Positions 56,132 through 64,000 of a DNA stretch of 64,000 nucleotides are shown piece after piece. This DNA comes from Paraburkholderia agricolaris. GTDB lineage: Bacteria; Pseudomonadota; Gammaproteobacteria; Burkholderiales; Burkholderiaceae. The notes beneath the pieces are model-generated. The model did not search any database. It saw only the letters and a list, made by a program, of their open reading frames with translations, and was not told where the DNA came from. Where the stretch lies: the NCBI RefSeq assembly GCF_009455635.1, contig NZ_QPER01000002.1, positions 2,976,001 through 3,040,000 of the forward strand, written 5' to 3'. The position numbers were made by a program, and so were the translations under genes. Position 1 is the first letter of the stretch; each line of letters starts with the position of its first letter.

Positions 56132-57376
56132 CTACAGGTCAAACCCGAGTTGCGCGTTGCCAAGCGGTGTCAGATCGTCAACCGTCGCGCGTCCGGTGAA
56201 ATCCACTTCGAAATGATCGGCCGGGAAATCAGGCGGGCTTTCACCTTTGAGAAAGCTCGGCAATTGACGCTTCAGATAAGCGTCGTTCTTGGCGCATGCG
56301 GGCGCCGAGGCGATGTACATCACATTGCTGTAACCCGTGCCCTTATGTTCGTCTTCGACCGCGTGGATAACGTCGCTGTGCCAGAACACCGTGTCGCCCG
56401 CTTCCATTTTGGGAATCGACGACAGCGCCTCGAACAACGGCGCATGAAATTCCGGCTTGATCGACAGCGCCCGCCCAGGCATCGCACCGCATAGGTCGTC
56501 CTCGGCAACATCGTCCTGAAGCGCGCGCAGCAGGATGTACGCCATCGAATTGGCAATCGGTACGAGTTGTAGCGTGCCGTCGCCCGGACCTTGCGGCGTC
56601 AAGGCTGTCCAGCCCTGGAACGTGCGAAACATCGAACATACGGCCGGCGACGCGATCTCTTCCACGTCAGGTCGGAACGCCGCGTCGAACGGGTCGTAGT
56701 CTCGCCAGTTGCCCGCGAACACATGGCGATACACCTGGCGGAAATTGCTTTCGATCCAGCGCTCGACTGAGCCGCCATCGCAATGCGCCGACAGGCCGAG
56801 CGACGCGGAACCCGGCGGCCTCCGGCGCAGTCGATCGGCATAGGCCGGCACGCGCTCCGGATCGAAGTGCACGCGGCCCTCGCTCTCATTGCGCCACAAC
56901 CGGTTCAGGAATACACGTGCCTCGGTCAATGCAGCCGACTGACGGGCCAGCACTTGCGGCTTCGACCAGTACACGCCATAGATCTGCGGCTTGCTGGACG
57001 CCAGTTGTCCAAAGTACTTGTCTTCGGCGCGGTTTTCCAGGTGCTTGTCGAGGTTATTGCGATCGACATAGTGGGCAATATCCTCGTCCCAGCCCTGCAC
57101 CAGTGCACGAGGGAATACCTTCCGGATCACGCATGCACCGCGCGCCTTGACGAGCGCAACCTGGTCCGCGGTGACGCGTTGTTCGGTGATGTCGGAAAAC
57201 TGAATCTCGGGAATGACATCCTCACCTCGATCGCGTTGCGCGGCGATTCGCTGCGCCTCGGCGCCGATCGATTCTTCGACTTCGGCGAAGACCTCCCGGT
57301 AGTTCGGCAACGCTGCGCGCAACGTTCTTTTCGCTTGCCGGATCGCGCTCGGCAGGTCCTCGATTTTCAACGCCAT
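56132..57376 (-). CDS. DUF1479 (YbiU-like) 2OG-Fe(II) oxygenase
   Basis: 414 residues. N-terminal helical region ([19 protein letters not shown]), conserved [20 protein letters not shown], and the jelly-roll core with [13 protein letters not shown] (iron ligands H and D) and a distal histidine in [14 protein letters not shown]. The DUF1479 family is widespread, with unassigned substrates. It is divergent from an AraC gene whose start is 93 bases away, which probably regulates it. Confidence 0.87.
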   Translation of the reverse strand: MALKIEDLPSAIRQAKRTLRAALPNYREVFAEVEESIGAEAQRIAAQRDRGEDVIPEIQFSDITEQRVTADQVALVKARGACVIRKVFPRALVQGWDEDIAHYVDRNNLDKHLENRAEDKYFGQLASSKPQIYGVYWSKPQVLARQSAALTEARVFLNRLWRNESEGRVHFDPERVPAYADRLRRRPPGSASLGLSAHCDGGSVERWIESNFRQVYRHVFAGNWRDYDPFDAAFRPDVEEIASPAVCSMFRTFQGWTALTPQGPGDGTLQLVPIANSMAYILLRALQDDVAEDDLCGAMPGRALSIKPEFHAPLFEALSSIPKMEAGDTVFWHSDVIHAVEDEHKGTGYSNVMYIASAPACAKNDAYLKRQLPSFLKGESPPDFPADHFEVDFTGRATVDDLTPLGNAQLGFDL

Positions 57377-57469
57377 GACTGTCTCCCTATCGATTTGATA
57401 TGGGCGAGGATATGATGTGAACGCATTCCCTGGTGATACTATTCAGGCAATTAATTTGCGTTTCCGGCC

Positions 57470-58441
57470 ATGAAACCAGCCTATGAACACGTCGAGTTCG
57501 GCCAGAACTGTTCGCTCCGGGTTTACCATCGGCGGCTTCCGCGTATTCCGTTCGAGTGGCATCACCATCCCGAGTACGAGCTCACGCTGACAATGAACAG
57601 CCATGGCAAGCGCTACATCGGCGACTCGGTCAACGAATATGAAGCTGAGGATCTCGTCCTCGTGCCGCCGGATCTTCCCCACACCTGGGCGTCGAATCGT
57701 TCGATCGACCCATCTTCGCCGCAGGTCGCCATCGTTATCTGGTTCGACGGCGATTGGGCGCGGCGTATGGCGGATTGCTGCCCCGAATACGAACCGCTGC
57801 GCAAGCTGCTACGCAGGGCCGCGTGTGGGTTGGCGTTCGAGCCGCCTGCTGGCGAATCGATGCGCGAGCGTCTGACGCAATTGCTCTCGAACGAGGCACG
57901 CGAGCGCCTGAGCGCCGCCCTCGATATGTTGTGCATGCTCGCCGACGCACCGGGCCAACCGCTCGCCTCGCCCAGTGCTTTCAATCATCCTGCCACGGGG
58001 CCGTCCGGCCACGAACCCGAACGGATCAATCGGGTTCTTTCGATGATTGATGCGCGCTTTGCCGAACCGCTGCGACTCTCGGAACTCTGCGCGGCTGCGA
58101 GCCTGTCGGAACGCACACTCACGCGTTACTTCGTTCAGCATATCGGTGAAAGCGTTGGCCGTTATATCGCCCGGGTTCGCATCGGGCATGCATGCCGGAT
58201 GCTGTCTGATACCGCTCTGCCGGTCGCCGTCATCGCGACCCGTTCGGGCTTCGCGAACATCGCCAATTTCAATCGGCAGTTCAGGGCCGCCAAGCAAACC
58301 ACGCCGGCTGAATATCGACGGCTGTTCACATCTGCAGGCGCGGCGGATCAGGTAGTAGACGCTCACCTGAAAGAGCGGCCGCCATCGCTTCAAAGGCATC
58401 GGACATTAGCGGGTCAGCGAGACGACGGAGAGACCGGCTAA
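57470..58441 (+). CDS. AraC-family regulator with cupin sensor
   Basis: 323 residues. An N-terminal cupin-like domain (FEWHHHPEYELTLTM, LVPPDLPHTWAS) with three clustered histidines, then a helix-turn-helix pair (LRLSELCAAASLSERTLTRYF, then NIANFNRQFRAAKQTTPAEYRR). It is divergent from the DUF1479 oxygenase gene, so it probably controls it in response to a small ligand bound by the cupin part. Confidence 0.88.
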   Translation: MKPAYEHVEFGQNCSLRVYHRRLPRIPFEWHHHPEYELTLTMNSHGKRYIGDSVNEYEAEDLVLVPPDLPHTWASNRSIDPSSPQVAIVIWFDGDWARRMADCCPEYEPLRKLLRRAACGLAFEPPAGESMRERLTQLLSNEARERLSAALDMLCMLADAPGQPLASPSAFNHPATGPSGHEPERINRVLSMIDARFAEPLRLSELCAAASLSERTLTRYFVQHIGESVGRYIARVRIGHACRMLSDTALPVAVIATRSGFANIANFNRQFRAAKQTTPAEYRRLFTSAGAADQVVDAHLKERPPSLQRHRTLAGQRDDGETG

Positions 58442-58527
58442 CCGTGCTGCGTGCTGCGTGCTCCTGGAATTCGCAGCGCTGGCGGACCGGCAGTACGCCA
58501 GGACGAATTACCCCGGCGTACTCATGC

Positions 58528-59298
58528 TCAGGTCTCGATCAGATGGAGGAACTGCCTCACGCGCGGACTGCCGCCCTCACCAAAGAATACATCCGGTGTC
58601 GTGTCTTCAGCAACCACGCCGCCGTCCATGAAGACCACCCGATCCGCAACATCTCGCGCGAACCGCACTTCATGCGTGACAATCAGCATGGTCATACCCT
58701 GCTTTGCAACGTCGCGCATGACGGTCAGCACATCTTCTCGCAGCGCTGGATCGAGAGCGGATGTGGGCTCGTCGAAGAATATGACTTCCGGATCCATCGC
58801 AAGCGCCCGTGCGATCGCCACGCGCTGCTTCTGACCGCCGGACAGCCGTCCGGGATACTCGTTGGCTTTCGCGGCGAGCCCAACCTGCGTCAGCAGGTGC
58901 ATTGCACGCTCAGATGCTTGCGCACGAGCGACACCCTTGACGCTGACCGGACCTTCCATCACGTTTTCCAGTGCTGTCCTGTGCGGAAAGAGATTGAACG
59001 ACTGGAACACCATCGCCGTGCGCTGACGGATCGCGCGAATCTTCTTCAACTGGTCACGCGACGGTTTCGATAAACCGGTGCATTCGACATCGATATCGCA
59101 CACAGTTACTGTGCCGGCATCGGGCATCTCGAGGAAATTCAGTGAGCGCAGCAGCGTGGTCTTACCCGACCCCGACGGCCCCATCACAACGACAACTTCG
59201 CCTTTCGATACGCTGAAATCGACGCCACGCAACACCGGGTTATTGCCGAAAGTCTTCGACAGTCCCCGGACTTCAATCGTCCTGATATCCGTGTTCAT
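58528..59298 (-). CDS. Polar amino-acid ABC transporter ATPase
   Basis: 256 residues starting MNTDIRTIEVRGLSK. Walker A GPSGSGKTT, signature [12 protein letters not shown], Walker B EVIFFDEPTSALDP, H-loop IVTHEV. It belongs to the GlnQ/HisP-type group. It overlaps the permease gene by four bases at its start. Last gene of a SBP-permease-ATPase run, behind the lyase gene. Confidence 0.93.
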   Translation of the reverse strand: MNTDIRTIEVRGLSKTFGNNPVLRGVDFSVSKGEVVVVMGPSGSGKTTLLRSLNFLEMPDAGTVTVCDIDVECTGLSKPSRDQLKKIRAIRQRTAMVFQSFNLFPHRTALENVMEGPVSVKGVARAQASERAMHLLTQVGLAAKANEYPGRLSGGQKQRVAIARALAMDPEVIFFDEPTSALDPALREDVLTVMRDVAKQGMTMLIVTHEVRFARDVADRVVFMDGGVVAEDTTPDVFFGEGGSPRVRQFLHLIET

Positions 59299-59945
59299 AT
59301 ATAACGCCTCGACAAGCGATTCTCGAGGACCGTCTGGACTATCGTGAGAATCTGATTGATGCCCCAGTAGATGATACCGACCATCAGGAACATCTCCATG
59401 TAGCGAAAGGTAGATGCGCCCACCTGATCGGCCACGCGGGTCAACTCCACCACCGTGATGGTCGAGGCGAGCGACGTGTCCTTGATCAGCGCAATCATGC
59501 GGCTGCCGACGGGTGGAATCGCGATACGCAGCCCCTGGGGAAGGATCACCCGTGACATGGCTTTCCAGTAACCCATGCCCAGCGACATCGCGGCTTCCCA
59601 CTGGCCCTTGTCCACTGCGTTGATACCGGAACGGAAGTTCTCGCTCAGATACGCGGCCGAGAACAACGTCAGTGCGAGCAGCGCGGCAGGAACCGGATCA
59701 AGTGTCACACCGTAACGGGGCAATCCGAAATAGATGAGCAGTATCTGCACAAGTAGCGGCGTACCACGAAAGATCGATACATATGCGAACGCCAACGCGC
59801 GCAATACGCCGATGCTCGAGATACGGGCCAGCGCGACGAGCAACCCCAGTGTCGAACCCAGCACGAACGACGATAAGCCGAGGAAGAGTGTCATCAGCAC
59901 CGCGCTCTTCAACAGCGGCAGCGAGCGGATGAAAAGTTCGATCAT
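59295..59945 (-). CDS. Polar amino-acid ABC transporter permease
   Basis: 216 residues, with five membrane segments and the HisM/GlnP-type EAA loop (QWEAAMSLGMGYWKAM). A single permease would form a homodimer. Coupled by a four-base overlap to the ATPase gene and separated by two bases from the binding-protein gene. Confidence 0.92.
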   Translation of the reverse strand: MIELFIRSLPLLKSAVLMTLFLGLSSFVLGSTLGLLVALARISSIGVLRALAFAYVSIFRGTPLLVQILLIYFGLPRYGVTLDPVPAALLALTLFSAAYLSENFRSGINAVDKGQWEAAMSLGMGYWKAMSRVILPQGLRIAIPPVGSRMIALIKDTSLASTITVVELTRVADQVGASTFRYMEMFLMVGIIYWGINQILTIVQTVLENRLSRRYI

Positions 59946-59947
59946 GG

Positions 59948-60787
59948 CTATTCCTTTTGCGCCTTGGCTTTAGCAATCATGCCGGCCATATCGTAGTCGC
60001 GCCCAACCCATTTCTTCGCAATGGCCTGAATCGTCCCGTCGGCCATCATGTCCGCGATCGCCTTGTTGACCGCCGCGCGCAGAGCCGGTTGGCCTTTCAC
60101 CATAGCCGGTGCCGATAGCTGATAGATCAGCGGCTCACCCACTTCCTTAACGGGCAAGTGGTTGACGTTAGCGTACTTCATGCCACCGAAGTGAGAAATA
60201 ATCACCGCGTCGATACGCCCGCTGCCGAGATCGTTGAAGATGAGTCCCCCGTTGTCGTATGAACGGATATCGGAGTCCTTCAAGTGCGCCCGGGCCCACG
60301 ATTCGTTGCTGGAGCCAGTGGCCACGCCAACCCGCTTGCCCTTGAGCGAATCCTTGCCCTTGATATCCGTGTTGCCGGCAGGTACGAAAATGCGGAAATC
60401 CTCCACGCCGTACGGATCGCCAAAATCAACCTGCTGCTCGCGTTCAGGCGTCGGTGTGAGATCGTTCATCACGAGGTCGTACTTGCCGGTCTTCAACCCT
60501 TCCACGAAGTTCTTGAATGAATCGGCGATAAACACGACGTTCGGCACGCCAATGCGCTTGCCGACTTCTTTTGCAATCGCGACGTCATAGCCAACCGGTT
60601 TATTGTTTTCGTCCAGCATGCTCCACGGAGGACTGCTCTGGGTATTGGCCACACGCAGTGTGCCGTTTGCTCGCGCCTGCGCGAGCAAGTCTGCTGCGTG
60701 CACCGTAACGGGCGAACTGAATGCCACGCAAAGCGCCACGAAACTCACTAGCGTGATAGCGCGTCTCCATCCATTGATTGTTCTCAT
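59948..60787 (-). CDS. Family 3 amino-acid binding protein
   Basis: 279 residues with an export signal ending near VTVHAADL. Blocks GYDVAIAKEVGKRIGV, MNDLTPTPEREQQVDF and GRIDAVIISHF are typical of polar-amino-acid binders. It delivers ligand to the permease and ATPase encoded directly downstream. A lyase acting on sulfur amino acids is encoded 39 bases upstream, suggesting cystine- or cysteine-like substrates, which is inference. Confidence 0.92.
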   Translation of the reverse strand: MRTINGWRRAITLVSFVALCVAFSSPVTVHAADLLAQARANGTLRVANTQSSPPWSMLDENNKPVGYDVAIAKEVGKRIGVPNVVFIADSFKNFVEGLKTGKYDLVMNDLTPTPEREQQVDFGDPYGVEDFRIFVPAGNTDIKGKDSLKGKRVGVATGSSNESWARAHLKDSDIRSYDNGGLIFNDLGSGRIDAVIISHFGGMKYANVNHLPVKEVGEPLIYQLSAPAMVKGQPALRAAVNKAIADMMADGTIQAIAKKWVGRDYDMAGMIAKAKAQKE

Positions 60788-60826
60788 GTCATCCTCACTA
60801 ATCCGGGTAAGTTGAATGGAAAAATA

Positions 60827-61993
60827 TTACGTAGCGACTGCCCGCATTCGTTTGAACGCGTCGAGAGCGGCATTCAGGTCTGCAAGTAGCATCGCCGGAT
60901 CTTCCAGGCCGATCGAGAGGCGCACGATGGGCTGGTCGGTAAGCGGGAACGCGCGCTCGGCCTGCAACGGTGCCGGATAGTAGGCAGCGAGGCTATGCAC
61001 GCCCCCCCAGCTCGCACCGATGGCGAAATGCTGGAGTGCGTCGAAGAATGCGTTGAACGCGGCTTCCGGCGCGGGCTGCAGAATCAGGGAAAACAGACAG
61101 CCGCTGCTCGAAAAGTCCCGCTTCCAGATCGCGTAGCCGGGGTCGGACTGGAGCGCCGGGAACAGCACCTTGCTCACTTCCGGGTGATGTTCGAGTTCGC
61201 TCGCGATCTGCAGCGTCGCGGCACTCTGGGCGGCAAACCTAACCTTCAGCGTTTCCAGACCACGCATCACCAGGAAGCAGTCGTCCGGGCTCGTCTGCTG
61301 ACCGAGAATGCTCTGCGTCTCGCGCACAGCCGCGTAGTAAGCCGCGTCGTTCACGCTGATGCAACCCACCAGCAGATCCGAATGGCCGCCGAAGAATTTC
61401 GTCGCGGCTTCGATGCTGAAGTCCACACCGTGTTCGAGCGGTTTAAACGCGAGCGGACTTCCCCATGTGTTGTCCATCATCGTCATCACGCCATGACGTT
61501 TCGCGACTTCGACAATTGCCGGGATGTCGGGCATCTCCATCGTCACCGTGCCTGGCGACTCCAGGCAGATCATGCGGGTATTAGCCTTGATGCACTTCTC
61601 GATCCCGGCTCCGATCGCCGGCGAATACAGTTCGACTTCGACGTTGAAATGCGCAAGCCAGTTACATGCAAACGTCTTTAGCGCGCCGTAGCAGGCAGCG
61701 GACACGAGCAGGTGATCGCCGCCGCGCACGAAGCTCATGACAGTCGTCATCAACGCGGACTGACCGGAAGGCGTCACCACGCAATGCGCGCCCCCTTCGA
61801 GTTCGGCGATGCGATGCTCCAGTTGGCGAGCCGTCGGCGTCCCCGTGATGCCATAGCTATAACCGTCCGGTTGCCGCTCCTTGCGGCGCGTAAATTCGGC
61901 TAGAGAATCGAATACGACCGTGGATGCCCGCATGACGGCGGGCGAGAGGCTGCGGAATGGCTGCGGCGCTTTCTGGGTAGGGCTTGTCATCAT
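60827..61993 (-). CDS. PLP-dependent Cys/Met-metabolism lyase, MetC-like
   Basis: 388 residues. Fold-type I enzyme of the cystathionine beta/gamma-lyase group: TPTARQLEHRIAELEGG, GAHCVVTPSGQSALM, TMMDNTWGSPLAFKP, and PLP lysine in SIEAATKFFGGHSD. It may cleave sulfur-containing amino acids. It is the first gene of the ABC importer operon and is divergent from a LysR gene, with about 98 bases between starts, so import and breakdown of one substrate are probably controlled together. Confidence 0.92.
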   Translation of the reverse strand: MMTSPTQKAPQPFRSLSPAVMRASTVVFDSLAEFTRRKERQPDGYSYGITGTPTARQLEHRIAELEGGAHCVVTPSGQSALMTTVMSFVRGGDHLLVSAACYGALKTFACNWLAHFNVEVELYSPAIGAGIEKCIKANTRMICLESPGTVTMEMPDIPAIVEVAKRHGVMTMMDNTWGSPLAFKPLEHGVDFSIEAATKFFGGHSDLLVGCISVNDAAYYAAVRETQSILGQQTSPDDCFLVMRGLETLKVRFAAQSAATLQIASELEHHPEVSKVLFPALQSDPGYAIWKRDFSSSGCLFSLILQPAPEAAFNAFFDALQHFAIGASWGGVHSLAAYYPAPLQAERAFPLTDQPIVRLSIGLEDPAMLLADLNAALDAFKRMRAVAT

Positions 61994-62091
61994 GCTCTCT
62001 GTGATTGCCTGGTGGTGAATCGATGAGCGCAGTTTACTTTCGCCCGAGATTCCATCAACATCGGAAATAATTAGGTCAATAAGTTCAGGTT

Positions 62092-63084
62092 ATGAGAATC
62101 CGCGATATCGAGGTATTCAGGGCGGTCATGAACGCGGGAAGCACGAGCAAAGCGGCGGCCCTGCTCGGCATTTCGCAACCGGCTGTGAGCCAGGCCATCA
62201 GGCGTCTGGAAACCATGGCGGACTTCAGGTTGTTCGAGCGCGTGCGCAGCCGGCTCGTTCCAACCCAGGAAGCCGTCGCCCTGATGCGAGAGGTGGACCA
62301 GTATTTCCGCGGATTCGAGGTCATCGAACATCGAATCCGCAGTTTGCGGTCTTACGGCCTGGGGCGACTGGCAATCGCCTGTCTGCCGGCACTAGGCACA
62401 GGCTTTCTGCCTCGCGTCATCGCGGCGTTCGATGCGCCGTCGAGAAACGTGCAAATATCGCTACAGGTCATGAGCTCGCGCGAAGTGCATGAGAAGGTCT
62501 CGGCAGGCCAGGTGGATTTCGGCCTGATGTCCGACGAGATGTCGATGGCCGGCCTCGAACACTCGGAATTCGTGCGTATGCCGGGGGTCGCCGTGATGAA
62601 CCGGCATCATCCTTTGGCCGCACGTCCTTTCATCGCTGTCGCCGACCTGCCTGAATTTCCCTTCATCGCGCTGAATCCCGAAGACAGCACGAGGCTACGC
62701 CTCGACACGCAACTCACGGCACGCGAAATCCGCCTCAAGCCGGTCGTCGAGACACCGTATTCGCACACGGTATGCGAACTGGCACTCGCGGGCGTGGGCA
62801 TAGGCATCGCTCATCCGATCGTGACGCTGGACTTCGCGGAGCGAGGTCTCGTCGTGAAGCCGATCGACGTCGAGGTCATGTTCACCGGCCTACTGGTGTT
62901 TCGCCCCGGCACGCCACTCACGGAAACCGCGCGGCAGTTCATGCGGCACATGAGAATGCAACTCGAGCGTGACCAGAAAGCGCTCAAGCCCGCGCTAGGC
63001 GTGGCGGCGCATGAGAAAGACGAAACCGCCGCGCGCAAGCGCGGCCGCAGCCCGACTGGTGGGCGTACCGCCAGAAGCCGGTAG
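62092..63084 (+). CDS. LysR-family regulator, OccR/NocR-like
   Basis: 330 residues. Helix-turn-helix at about 1-60 (EVFRAVMNAGSTSKAAALLG, ISQPAVSQAI), effector domain with IALNPEDSTRLRLD. The group includes regulators of amino-acid or opine uptake. Divergent from the lyase-ABC operon and followed by the FAD oxidoreductase gene, it is probably the local switch for both. A basic tail (RKRGRSPTGGRTARSR) ends it. Confidence 0.9.
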   Translation: MRIRDIEVFRAVMNAGSTSKAAALLGISQPAVSQAIRRLETMADFRLFERVRSRLVPTQEAVALMREVDQYFRGFEVIEHRIRSLRSYGLGRLAIACLPALGTGFLPRVIAAFDAPSRNVQISLQVMSSREVHEKVSAGQVDFGLMSDEMSMAGLEHSEFVRMPGVAVMNRHHPLAARPFIAVADLPEFPFIALNPEDSTRLRLDTQLTAREIRLKPVVETPYSHTVCELALAGVGIGIAHPIVTLDFAERGLVVKPIDVEVMFTGLLVFRPGTPLTETARQFMRHMRMQLERDQKALKPALGVAAHEKDETAARKRGRSPTGGRTARSR

Positions 63085-63254
63085 TACGATTGATCCCTTT
63101 CAGCAGGGCAGGAGATAACCTGCAGTTATAGAGTTAATTTTGGACAGACTGGGTTCGCGTCATAGAAACCTTAAGCTTTATTGCGTGTGAGGCACGCAAT
63201 GTTTGAAGGGCCGTCAGCACAGCTCTCATTTAAAAAGCGAAGAGGAGATGACAT

Positions 63255-64000
63255 ATGAACCGCCGAGAATTTTTCCCGTTTCTCGCAGCCCCTCTCGTAG
63301 GCGCACTGCCTACGATAAGCATGGCCGCCCGAACCGATGACAAGGTTATCGTCATTGGCAGCGGCGTCATGGGCGCATCGATTGCTTACCACCTCGCAAA
63401 GCGCGGCGCCGACGTGACGCTTCTGGAGAAAGATGCGCCGGCGTCCGGCACAACGCGTAATTCATTCGCGTGGATCAACGCCAACAACAAAACACCGTTC
63501 TCTTACTACGCGCTGAACTACGAAGGAATCCTCGGGTGGCGCCGCTTGCAACTGGAGATCGGCCCGTCGCTGCAAATCCAATGGGGTGGCGGCATCGCCT
63601 GGTGCGAGCTCGATCAGAAGCGGATCGATAACCTTAACTACACGACCGCCGTTCATCAACCGTGGGGCTATCCCATTGAGAACATTACTCACGACGATCT
63701 GTTGAAGCTGGTGCCCGGCGTGGTCACCGGAGATTTTGGCGCCGGTTGGCATTCGACGATTGACGGCACGCTGGATCCCGTCGCGGCCACGCTCGCCTTG
63801 GTTGAGGCCGGCGTAAAAGCAGGCGTCAAGTTGGTGAAAGCAAACGTGTCCAACCTGAACTTCAAGAATGAAAAAGCGACTGGCGTGACAACGGATCGGG
63901 GCGATTTCCCGGCGGACCATATCGTGATCGCAGCCGGTAACGACTGCACCCGTCTGGGTGCACAAGCGGAGATCCCCGTGCCATTGCGGACATCGAAGGG
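63255..64000 (+). CDS. FAD-dependent oxidoreductase (DadA-like), cut by window end
   Basis: At least 248 residues visible; the gene runs past the window. A Tat-like export signal (MNRREFFPFLAAPLVGAL) precedes the dinucleotide-binding motif VIVIGSGVMGASIAYHLAK. The DAO fold continues with GTTRNSFAWINANNKTP. Ribosome site AGAGGAG. Such enzymes oxidise D-amino acids or amines and pass electrons to quinones; the twin-arginine signal would put it in the periplasm. It probably belongs functionally with the lyase-importer operon. Confidence 0.85.
   Translation, partial: MNRREFFPFLAAPLVGALPTISMAARTDDKVIVIGSGVMGASIAYHLAKRGADVTLLEKDAPASGTTRNSFAWINANNKTPFSYYALNYEGILGWRRLQLEIGPSLQIQWGGGIAWCELDQKRIDNLNYTTAVHQPWGYPIENITHDDLLKLVPGVVTGDFGAGWHSTIDGTLDPVAATLALVEAGVKAGVKLVKANVSNLNFKNEKATGVTTDRGDFPADHIVIAAGNDCTRLGAQAEIPVPLRTSK

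Overview
The window reads as chromosome from a high-GC betaproteobacterium of the Burkholderia/Paraburkholderia type. The signs are a Burkholderia-style trimeric porin, many LysR-type regulators paired with transporters or enzymes, a metQNI operon behind a 2OG-Fe(II) oxygenase, a NodT/HlyD/EmrB efflux operon, and dense accessory catabolic gene sets. No rRNA, tRNA, CRISPR array or intact insertion sequence was seen.

Layout. 0-0.9 kb: a transposase-derived protein without a catalytic domain. 0.9-8.6 kb: a minus-strand sensory block in which two equal-length periplasmic binding-protein paralogues flank a hybrid kinase, a REC-PAS-kinase and a NarL-type regulator, with three small unknown genes. 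8.7-13.9 kb: DyP peroxidase, histidine phosphatase, a decayed stress locus (an hsp20::lon fusion pseudogene and a DUF1269 stub), yhbY, a DUF1269 protein and a small lipoprotein. 14-21.8 kb: a chemoreceptor ending in a CheR-docking pentapeptide, then a three-gene drug-efflux operon with a divergent TetR gene and a palindromic operator, then a second TetR gene. 22-25.6 kb: methionine-type ABC importer with an oxygenase. 25.9-35 kb: SDR, tautomerase, two MFS exporters, Mug glycosylase, carboxymuconolactone decarboxylase-like protein and four LysR genes. 35-36.8 kb: a small island bracketed by IS66 debris carrying a candidate BLF1/CNF-like glutamine deamidase and an unknown 97-residue protein. 36.8-44 kb: ABC-F ATPase, an AT-rich gene with a PD-(D/E)XK-like core, a hydrolase behind a promoter-plus-terminator leader, a dmeR-dmeF metal-efflux pair with G-tract operators, and an orphan binding protein. 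44-55 kb: thioesterase and BON protein, then a minus-strand catabolic cluster (BKACE, MFS, quinone reductase, TfdA-type dioxygenase, hydrolase, Rieske protein, acyl-CoA ligase, porin) with a divergent AraC regulator. 55-58.4 kb: FkbM methyltransferase and a DUF1479 oxygenase with its divergent AraC regulator. 58.5-64 kb: polar amino-acid ABC importer, PLP lyase, LysR regulator and an FAD oxidoreductase cut by the window end.

The strongest leads are the candidate deamidase in the IS66 island, the paired binding-protein/phosphorelay block, the BKACE catabolic cluster of unknown substrate, and the compact promoter-terminator leader at 41.1 kb. All functions are read from sequence features and family knowledge; no database search was run.
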